NCBI GenBank assembly: GCA_044221335.1
Contig: JBGAPI010000023.1
Span: 13,421-77,420 of the forward strand
Direction: 5' to 3'
Length of the DNA stretch: 64,000 nt
Source: JBGAPI01 sp044221335
Lineage (GTDB): Bacteria > Pseudomonadota > Gammaproteobacteria > Xanthomonadales > Ahniellaceae
Part shown: positions 39,816 through 46,578 of the stretch, one piece after another
Numbering within the stretch: the first letter of the stretch is position 1
How the letters are laid out: each line of letters begins with the position of its first letter
Made by a program: the position numbers and the translations under genes
Notes under the pieces: model-generated
Databases searched by the model: none
Seen by the model: only the letters and a program-made list of their open reading frames with translations
What the model was told of the DNA's origin: nothing

Positions 39816-42800
39816 TCCCGCGCAGGTCCTGGACGATGCGGCGCAACCGTTTCTGGCTGACCGGCTCCGCCGTGCCGACTTCCTGCGCGAACAACTGCAC
39901 CCGGTACTCCTCGACCAGCCAGCGCAGGCGATCGAGCGCCTCGCTGGAACTGCCGCGGCGGGCGAGATCGGCGTGCGCCTGGCTGAATTCGGCGACATCG
40001 AGCATCCGTGCCTGATCCTTCGCCGGATCCTGCTGCAGGCGCTCGACGCGCAACTGCATGGCCTTGAGATAGCGCGGCAACTCGGTCAGGCGCGCGAGCG
40101 GCAGTTCGCGGGCGAAGCCCGGGTAGACCAGTGCGGCGAGCTGGCTGCGCAGGTCGTCGTAGTTGGCCCGGGCGTAACCCATCAGCGGGGGCGTCAATTT
40201 CGGCGCCACCGCCGCGTAGAGGATGCCGACCTCGTCGATCCGACGGGCGCGTTCGACGCCGGCGGCGAAGAGTTCCCGACCGAGTTCGGCGAGCGCCTGC
40301 TCGAACGCGGCGCGGCTGCGCAGCGTGTCGAGGCGCGGTGCGGCGACGTCGAGGAGCGCGGCCTCGACGATGTCCTCGCGCAGCGCATCCGGCGAGGCCA
40401 CCGCGCTGTAGGCGAGCGCGGTCTTCGCCGACAGCGGCAGCTGCTTCTTCGCCGATTTCAGCTTCTCCGCGAGATTCATCCGCAGCAGCCGGAGCGCGCC
40501 GCCGCGGTGCGCGGTCCGCGCCTCGTCCTCGCGATCGAACACGCGGATCGCGACGCTCGCGCCTTCGTCGACCAGGGCCGGGAACGCGGCGACGCCGGCC
40601 TCGGTGTCGACCCGCTCCGGGATCCGGTCGAGCTCGAAGCGGGTGAGGCCGGAGCGCGCCAGGTCGCGCGCGGCGAGCCCGGCGAAGGCTTCCCGGGCGG
40701 CGTCGCCGTGGCGAGTGCGCAGCGCGTCGATATCGCGGCCGCGGTCGAGGGTCGAACCGTCGTTGCCGACCAGGCGCAGGTTCATCTTCAGGTGGGGCGG
40801 CAGCTCGGCGAGATTCCAGATCGCCGGATCGACCTCGACGCCGGTGATCCTCAGCAGTACTGCCGAGAGCCGCGCCGGCAGGGCGCTCTCGCGATCCTCG
40901 GTCGTCATCGCCTCGACCGCCGCGCGGGCGAAGTCCGGGGCCGGCACGAAGTTGCGCCGGAGCGCCTTCGGCAGGCCGCGGATCAGTTCCGCGACCTTGT
41001 CGACCAGCAGGCCCGGGACCAGCCAGTCGAGTCGCCGCGGCGGGATGGCGTTCAGCAGTGCCAGCGGCAGGTCGAGGCTGACGCCGTCATCCTCGTGGCC
41101 GGGCTCGAAGCGATAGTGCAGGGCGAGACGCTGCGCGCCGACGACGAGCTGTGCCGGGAATTCCGAGGCCGCGCTGGCGCCGGAGTCGAGCACGTCGGCG
41201 AGCGACCACTCGAGGCCGCGGCGGCGCTCGCCGTCGAGGCGGCGGGTCCAGGCGTCCAGTCCGGCGACGCTGGTGATGCCCGGCTCGATCCGCGCGTCGA
41301 GCCAGGCGATCAGCTCGTCCTCGGATTTCAGCAGACCCTGCCGTCGGCGCTTGGCCTCTTCCTCGCGTGCCATGGCGAGCACCGCCGTGTTCTTCGCGAC
41401 GAACGGCGACCGGCAGTCGATGTCGCCGGCGACCAGCGCGTCGCGCAGGAAGATCTTCCGTGCTTCGGCGGGATCGGAGCCGTCGAACTGCACGCGGCGC
41501 TTCTCCGCCAGCACCAGGCCGAACAGGGTCACCTGCTCGTAGGCGAGCACGCGGCCGTCGCGGCGCGACCAGTGCGGATCGAACTGCCGGCGCTTGACCA
41601 GGTGCGCCGCCTGCTGCTCGACCCACAGCGGCTCGACCCGCGCGTTCATCAGTCCGTACAGGCGCGCGGTATCGAGGTAGATCGCCGACAGCATCCACGC
41701 CGGCGGATGCTTCGCGAGTCCGGAGCCCGGGAAGGGCAGGAAGCGGCGGCCGCGGGTGCCCTGGTACTGGCCCTTCTCGTCCTTTCGTCCGATCTGGCCG
41801 GGAAGACCGGACAGCAGCGCGCGGTGCAGCGGCTCGTCCTCGGCAGGAGTGTCGTTCTGTGCCATCCCGAGATCGGCGGCGATCAGCAGGAGCTGCCGAT
41901 GCAGCTCGCGCCACTCCCGCATCCGGAGGAACGAGAGGAAACGCTGCTCGCACCAGTCGCGCAGCTTCGACTGGGTGAGATCCTCGTGGGCGACGCGGTA
42001 GTCGTCCCAAAGCTTCAGCACCGCGCGGAAATCGGAGTGCTTGTCGGCATAGGCGGCCTGAGCGCGATCAGCAGCCTCGCGCGCATCGGCCGGACGTTCG
42101 CGCGGATCCTGGATCGACAGGAAGGCAGTGAGCACGAGCATCTCGCGCAGACACTTCTGGCGCCCCGCCTCGACCAGCATCCGTGCCAGCTTGACGTCGA
42201 TCGGCAGGCGCGCGAGCTGGCGGCCGGTGTCGGTCAGCGCGCTGCGGTCCTCGCCGAGCGCGCCGAGTTCGACCAGCTGCTGGTAGCCGTCGGCGACGGC
42301 GCGCTCGTTGGGCGGGTCGAGGAAGGCGAAGTCCTCGATCCGGCCGAGCTTCAGGTGCAGCAGCCGCAGGATCACGCCGGCGAGCGCGGAGCGGGCGAGC
42401 TCGGGATCGGCGAACGCAGGCCGCGTCGCGTAGTCGCTCTCCTCGTACAGCCGGTAGCAGACGCCGGGGCCGACGCGCCCGCAGCGGCCGGCGCGCTGGT
42501 TCGCGGAGGAACGCGCGACCGGCTCGATGTGCAGGCGCTGCACCTTCAGCCGGTGCGAGTAGCGGTTGACCCGCGCGGTGCCGGGGTCGATCACGTAGCG
42601 GATCCGCGGCACCGTCAGCGAGGTCTCCGCGACATTGGTCGCGAGAACGATGCGCCGCCCGGTTCCCGGGTGGAAGACGCGATCCTGTTCCTTCGCCGAC
42701 AGCCGCGCGTACAGCGCGACCACCTCGGTCGCGCGGAACTTGCGCCGCGCCAGCGCGAGGTGGGCGTCGCGGATCTCGCGCTCGCCGGGCAGGAAGACCA

Positions 42801-43677
42801 GGACATCGCCGTGCGGGTCGGTCCGGCCGATCTCCTCGACCGTCGCCGTGATCTGTGCCGCCAGGCTGGGCTCGCGGCCATCCTCGTCGGCCGTTGGCGG
42901 CCGGTAGCGCACCTCGACCGGATAGCTGCGACCCTCGACCTCGAGCACCGGCGCGCCGTCGAAATGGGCGGCGAAGCGCGCGGTGTCGATGGTCGCCGAG
43001 GTGACGATCAGCTTCAGGTCGGGGCGGCGCTTCAGCAGCTTCTTCAGGTAGCCCAGCAGGAAATCGACGTTGAGGCTGCGCTCGTGCGCCTCGTCGACGA
43101 TGATCGTGTCGTAGCGCGACAGCCAGGGATCGGACTGGATCTCGGCCAGCAGGATGCCGTCGGTCATGAACTTGACCAGCGCGGCCTCGCCGACCTGCTC
43201 GGTGAAGCGCACCTGGAAGCCGACGAGGTCGCCGAGCGGCGTACCGATCTCCTCGGCCACGCGGCGCGCGACGGAGCGTGCCGCGATCCGGCGCGGCTGG
43301 GTGCAGCCGATCATCCCCGACACGCCGCGCCCGGCGGCGAGGCACAGCTTCGGCAGCTGGGTGGTCTTGCCCGAGCCGGTCTCGCCGGCGATCACCAGCA
43401 CCGGGTGATTGCGCAATGCTGCGACGATGTCGTCGGCGCGGGCGCTGATCGGCAAGGCCTCGTCGCAGCGCGCGGCCTGTTCGGCGATCGCCGCATAGCG
43501 CAGCTGGCGCTGCTGGCGCTTGCCGCGCGAGCGCTCCAGGTCCGCGCTGAGCGACGCCCAGCGCGCGTCCTCGGGCGCGACCCGGGCCTGCTGGAGGCCG
43601 CGCAGCCGCGCCCGCAGGCGGCCGTAGTCGGCCGACAGGACTTCGTCGGGGCGGAAGTGGACGGTGGGCGTGGACAT
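39811..43677 (-). CDS. hrpA: ATP-dependent RNA helicase HrpA
   Basis: 1288 residues, the size of E. coli HrpA. DEAH-box helicase core: Walker A GETGSGKTTQLPKLC, DEAH in IIVDEAHERSLN, SAT in VTSATID, and motif VI QRAGRCGRVGPGVCYRLY. HA2 and OB-fold regions follow, then the long C-terminal DUF3418 region characteristic of HrpA. It unwinds mRNA; E. coli HrpA has been linked to rescue of collided ribosomes. Monocistronic as far as can be seen, flanked by REP repeats on both sides. ATG at 43677. Confidence 0.96.
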   Translation of the reverse strand: MSTPTVHFRPDEVLSADYGRLRARLRGLQQARVAPEDARWASLSADLERSRGKRQQRQLRYAAIAEQAARCDEALPISARADDIVAALRNHPVLVIAGETGSGKTTQLPKLCLAAGRGVSGMIGCTQPRRIAARSVARRVAEEIGTPLGDLVGFQVRFTEQVGEAALVKFMTDGILLAEIQSDPWLSRYDTIIVDEAHERSLNVDFLLGYLKKLLKRRPDLKLIVTSATIDTARFAAHFDGAPVLEVEGRSYPVEVRYRPPTADEDGREPSLAAQITATVEEIGRTDPHGDVLVFLPGEREIRDAHLALARRKFRATEVVALYARLSAKEQDRVFHPGTGRRIVLATNVAETSLTVPRIRYVIDPGTARVNRYSHRLKVQRLHIEPVARSSANQRAGRCGRVGPGVCYRLYEESDYATRPAFADPELARSALAGVILRLLHLKLGRIEDFAFLDPPNERAVADGYQQLVELGALGEDRSALTDTGRQLARLPIDVKLARMLVEAGRQKCLREMLVLTAFLSIQDPRERPADAREAADRAQAAYADKHSDFRAVLKLWDDYRVAHEDLTQSKLRDWCEQRFLSFLRMREWRELHRQLLLIAADLGMAQNDTPAEDEPLHRALLSGLPGQIGRKDEKGQYQGTRGRRFLPFPGSGLAKHPPAWMLSAIYLDTARLYGLMNARVEPLWVEQQAAHLVKRRQFDPHWSRRDGRVLAYEQVTLFGLVLAEKRRVQFDGSDPAEARKIFLRDALVAGDIDCRSPFVAKNTAVLAMAREEEAKRRRQGLLKSEDELIAWLDARIEPGITSVAGLDAWTRRLDGERRRGLEWSLADVLDSGASAASEFPAQLVVGAQRLALHYRFEPGHEDDGVSLDLPLALLNAIPPRRLDWLVPGLLVDKVAELIRGLPKALRRNFVPAPDFARAAVEAMTTEDRESALPARLSAVLLRITGVEVDPAIWNLAELPPHLKMNLRLVGNDGSTLDRGRDIDALRTRHGDAAREAFAGLAARDLARSGLTRFELDRIPERVDTEAGVAAFPALVDEGASVAIRVFDREDEARTAHRGGALRLLRMNLAEKLKSAKKQLPLSAKTALAYSAVASPDALREDIVEAALLDVAAPRLDTLRSRAAFEQALAELGRELFAAGVERARRIDEVGILYAAVAPKLTPPLMGYARANYDDLRSQLAALVYPGFARELPLARLTELPRYLKAMQLRVERLQQDPAKDQARMLDVAEFSQAHADLARRGSSSEALDRLRWLVEEYRVQLFAQEVGTAEPVSQKRLRRIVQDLRGT

Positions 43678-43756
43678 CGGGGCGCGGATTGTAGGGCGGC
43701 GTCTGGCCGGCGTCGCGCGGCGTACGGGCCAGGGCGCGCCGCACGTCGGGCGACCC

Positions 43757-43871
43757 CCGGCCGCCCTCCCGGGGCGTTCAGGCCGGGGCGTGCGGGGTGC
43801 GCGTTACATGCGGCGGCCTCTGGCCGCCATCCCGGGGCGTTCAGGCGATGGCGCGCAGTGCGCGCCCTACG
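43757..43871. repeat. REP-type cluster with a 27-nt direct repeat
   Basis: Two 27-nt copies (43757-43783 and 43820-43846) share 25 positions including CCCGGGGCGTTCAGGC, with a period of 63 nt. The cluster ends in GCGCGCCCTACG; the CTA at 43867-43869 is the stop codon of the TPR gene on the minus strand. A related GTAGGGCGG start lies at 43691. Confidence 0.7.
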
Positions 43872-44715
43872 CGAGCTTGTCCTTCGCCGCCGCGATGTCC
43901 AGTGCCTCCATCGCGTCGCGCGGCTTCATCTTGGCGGCCTTCTCGAACGCCGCCGCGGCCGCGTCTTCCTTCTTGTCGCCGTAGAGCAGCAGCAGCGCGT
44001 TGCCGTGCTCGAGGTGGACGATGGGCTGGTCGCCGGAGAGCTTTGCGGCGGCCTTCAGCAGGTCCTCGGCGGTGCTGGCCTTGGCGCCGTAGGTGAGGCT
44101 CGCCAGCATGCCGCCGACCTTGCCGACGATCTCGGCGTGATAGAGCGCCAGCGCGAGATGCGCCTCGGCGTGCTTCGGCGACAGCTTCAGGGTCTTGTCG
44201 AGGGACTCCTTCACCTTGCCGGCGATGCCCTGCGACAGCGCCTTGGCGACCGACAGCAGCTGCGAATAGCGGCCCAGCGCGAAGGCGCGGAAATAGTGGT
44301 GATTGGCTTCGTCGGGAAGGGCCTTGATGGCCTCCTCGGCCCGGCTGGCGACGGCCTCGAAGCGCTTCATCTTCTCGGCATCGTCGTCGACGAGGTACGC
44401 GGCGTGGATGCCCATGGCCTTGTTCGCGACCGTCGCGCCGAGCACGCCCAGCGCCTCGCCCTGCTCGAAGGCGGAACCGAAGTCGCCGGCGTGGTAGGCC
44501 CGCCACGCATCGGCCAGCTTCGCCGCGATCTTGTCGGCATCGCCGGCCTTGCCGAGCTTGCCGTTGGCCTTCAGGAGCTTCGCGATCCGCGCCGCGTCGG
44601 GGAAGGGCTCCTGGTCGCCGGCATGCAGCTTGGCCCATGCCTTGTCGAGCTTGTCTCCTGCGAAGTCGAAGCCCTTGCCGGACATCTTGAACGCCGCCCA
44701 TTTCAACTTCGCCAT
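43867..44715 (-). CDS. TPR-like helical repeat protein of unknown role
   Basis: 282 residues from MAKLKWAAFKMSGKG (ATG at 44713-44715, GGAG upstream). Ala/Lys-rich helices throughout; TPR-like segments include ADAWRAYHAGDFGSAFEQGEALG, LSPKHAEAHLALALYHAEIVG and PIVHLEHGNALLLLYGDKKEDAAAAAFEKAAKMKPRDAMEAL. No signal peptide or membrane helix. It presumably scaffolds or binds a partner, but no specific family is recognised. It is divergent from the phasin gene. The stop codon is part of a REP end. Confidence 0.85.
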   Translation of the reverse strand: MAKLKWAAFKMSGKGFDFAGDKLDKAWAKLHAGDQEPFPDAARIAKLLKANGKLGKAGDADKIAAKLADAWRAYHAGDFGSAFEQGEALGVLGATVANKAMGIHAAYLVDDDAEKMKRFEAVASRAEEAIKALPDEANHHYFRAFALGRYSQLLSVAKALSQGIAGKVKESLDKTLKLSPKHAEAHLALALYHAEIVGKVGGMLASLTYGAKASTAEDLLKAAAKLSGDQPIVHLEHGNALLLLYGDKKEDAAAAAFEKAAKMKPRDAMEALDIAAAKDKLA

Positions 44716-44850
44716 GGCCTGCTCCTGTCGGGGTGGCCGAAGGATCGGGGAGCGGGGCGGCAAGATCAAGCGCGCGGCCTGCGCGGCTTCATTTCCGGTC
44801 GGCGTGCGTGGGCGCCTTCGCTCCGATCGGCGGCGCGGAAGAAGGATCCA

Positions 44851-44878
44851 GGGCCCAGGGTCCAGGGCCCAGGGCCGA
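44851..44878 (+). repeat. Four tandem heptamers GGGCCCA
   Basis: Units GGGCCCA, GGGTCCA, GGGCCCA, GGGCCGA, then GGGCGAG-like remnants. Same heptamer family as 8498 and 23362. Confidence 0.75.
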
Positions 44879-44965
44879 GGGCGAGGGCGAGGATAATCCT
44901 CCGTCTTTGCGGAGAGGAGCGCCGCGACGAGGTAGCAATCCGGCGCCTACTCTCCTGGTCTGCCG

Positions 44966-45010
44966 CGACGAAGCGCGCTTCGTCGATCGTCGTCCTTCCC
45001 GACGACGATC
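44966..45010. repeat. Twin palindromes
   Basis: CGACGAAGCGCGCTTCGTCG (44966-44985) is a perfect 20-nt palindrome. It is followed at once by GATCGTCGTC-CTTCCC-GACGACGATC (44985-45010), a 10-bp stem with a 6-nt loop. Confidence 0.7.
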
Positions 45011-45227
45011 CGACCTCGGAGACGCGATCCGCACGCCAGCCTCGCCCCGGACTGGGCCTTCTTCCAGCGCAGATCGACGAAGCGACGACCGTTCACCGGC
45101 GATGACATTTCGACGATGCGATCCATACGCCGCCGTAGTGTGATTGCTCAGCGCGGCCCGCACAGAATCCCATCAAGCCATCCCGGCGGAAATGATCGGG
45201 CTGCACGAGGCCCACAGGAGAAACGAC

Positions 45228-45695
45228 ATGACCAAGCGAGTGACCAAGCGCACCACCAAGTCCGTAGCCGCGACCCCGGCCAACGAAACCGCCCGCAAGC
45301 TGGTGCTGGCCGGCCTTGGCGCCGTGTCCCTGGCGCAGAAGCAGGGCGAGAAGATCATGGACACGCTGGTGGCCGAGGGCACCCAGTTCCAGGCGCGCAC
45401 CACCAAGTTCCGCACCACCCTGGTGAAGGACGCGAAGAAGACCGCGACCGACGTCGAGAAGAAGTTCAAGAAGGCCACCACCGACGTGAGCAAGCAGGTC
45501 CGCGCCCTCGTGACCCCTTACCGCACCAAGGCGATCAATGTCGTGCGCGACGTCGAGACCGGCCTCACCGAGCGCATCGGTGCCGTGCTCGGCCGTTTCG
45601 GCGTGCCGTCGAAGAGCGACCTCGACGAGCTGCTCGGCCGCGTGACCGACCTCAACACCCAGGTGAAGGCCAGCGCGCGTCGTCGCGCCGCCTGA
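45228..45695 (+). CDS. Phasin (polyhydroxyalkanoate granule-associated protein)
   Basis: 155 residues from MTKRVTKRTTK (ATG at 45228, GGAG upstream). A basic N-terminal tail is followed by the phasin core: ETARKLVLAGLGAVSLAQKQGEKIMDTLVAEGTQFQARTTKF, long amphipathic helices (KDAKKTATDVEKKFKKATTDVSKQVRALV), and KSDLDELLGRVTDLNTQVKA at the end. Phasins coat PHA granules and control their size and number. No PHA synthase is in the window, but 3-hydroxybutyrate dehydrogenase is. A clear Rho-independent terminator follows. Confidence 0.9.
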   Translation: MTKRVTKRTTKSVAATPANETARKLVLAGLGAVSLAQKQGEKIMDTLVAEGTQFQARTTKFRTTLVKDAKKTATDVEKKFKKATTDVSKQVRALVTPYRTKAINVVRDVETGLTERIGAVLGRFGVPSKSDLDELLGRVTDLNTQVKASARRRAA

Positions 45696-45719
45696 TCCGC
45701 CCCCGGTTCGTTCGGGACA

Positions 45720-45756
45720 GGCCCTGCGGCAGGGATGCCGCGGGGCCTTTTGTTTT
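45720..45756 (+). terminator. Rho-independent terminator of the phasin gene
   Basis: The stem GGCCCTGCGGC/GCCGCGGGGCC (11 bp, one G-T pair) with a 6-nt loop is followed by TTTTGTTTT, 24 nt after the phasin stop. Confidence 0.9.
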
Positions 45757-45978
45757 CCGGTATCCGCGACGGTGGATGGCACGAATCGCCGCGCCAACGC
45801 GATTGCATCACCAGTGCGGTCACCGGGGGGGGCCATGTCGCGGTCGTCGAATGTCGGAATCGCCTGCCACGCCATCGATCGTCGAGCCGTCGCGCGTGGC
45901 ATGATGGCCGCAAGTCATCCGCGTGCCCCGGTCCCGGTCGTCACGCCGGACGAGCCGCGCATGGCCACGGGGCGATCG

Positions 45979-46524
45979 ATGAGCGAGATCACCAGTCTGC
46001 TGAATGCCGCCAGCGCCGGCGATCGTGGTGCACTCGACGCGGTGTTCGCGCGGCTCTACCCGGAGTTGCGCCGCCTCGCTGCGGGCCAGCTCGGCGGGCC
46101 GGAGCGCACGCTGAGCCCGACCGTGCTGGTCAACGAGGCCTACCTCCGGCTGATCGGCAACGCGACGCTGTCGCTCAACGACCGCCGCCACTTCCTCGCG
46201 ACCGCCGCGACGGCGATGCGGGCGGTGTGGGTCGACCATGCCCGTCGCGCCTGCGCCGACAAGCGCGGCGGCGGTGCCGCGCACGCCGCGCTGGAGGCCG
46301 CGGACCAGGTCGTCGCGGGCGGCGGCCTCGACCTCGACGTCCTGGCGATCGACCAGGCGCTCGGCCGTCTCGACGCGATCAATCCGCGGCAGCGCGAGAT
46401 CGTCGAGATGCGCTATTTCGGCGGGTTGGAATTCGCCGAGATCGCGGAACTGTTCGCTTGCTCCGAGCGGACCGCGAAGCGCGAGTGGGAGCGTGCCCGA
46501 GCCTTCCTGTACGCCAATCTGTAG
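45979..46524 (+). CDS. ECF-family RNA polymerase sigma factor
   Basis: 181 residues from MSEITSLLNAASAGDRGALDAVFARLYPELRRLAAGQL. Region 2 is atypical but matches the ECF group linked to Ser/Thr kinases (LSPTVLVNEAYLRLI, RRHFLATAATAMRAVWVDHAR). Region 4 is intact (LDAINPRQREIVEMRYFGGLEFAEIAELFACSERTAKREWERARAFL). No anti-sigma factor gene is adjacent. Instead a Ser/Thr kinase gene converges on it, 54 nt between stops, as in the EcfK-PknS pair of Xanthomonas citri where phosphorylation activates the sigma factor. An upstream in-frame ATG at 45961 is an alternative start. Confidence 0.88.
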   Translation: MSEITSLLNAASAGDRGALDAVFARLYPELRRLAAGQLGGPERTLSPTVLVNEAYLRLIGNATLSLNDRRHFLATAATAMRAVWVDHARRACADKRGGGAAHAALEAADQVVAGGGLDLDVLAIDQALGRLDAINPRQREIVEMRYFGGLEFAEIAELFACSERTAKREWERARAFLYANL

Positions 46525-46578
46525 AACGGCATCGGAAGTGGCATCGCAACCGCGGACACGCCGCGGGCATGGGGACCA

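Larger units (their letters stand above)
44716..45227. other. Repeat-rich divergent region before the phasin gene (512 nt)
   Basis: Holds a GGGCCCA heptamer array (44851-44878), a degenerate half-copy of the TCATTGCGAG element (near 44900-44945), two adjacent perfect palindromes (44966-44985 and 44985-45010) and the promoters of the TPR and phasin genes. No ORF here has both a ribosome site and protein-like composition. Confidence 0.5.

Noticed and set aside
39973..45105. 1710-codon frame on the plus strand opposite hrpA and the TPR gene
   Set aside because: It is the complement of hrpA; the composition (Arg/Ala/Gln/His-rich, no domains) is typical of a shadow frame.
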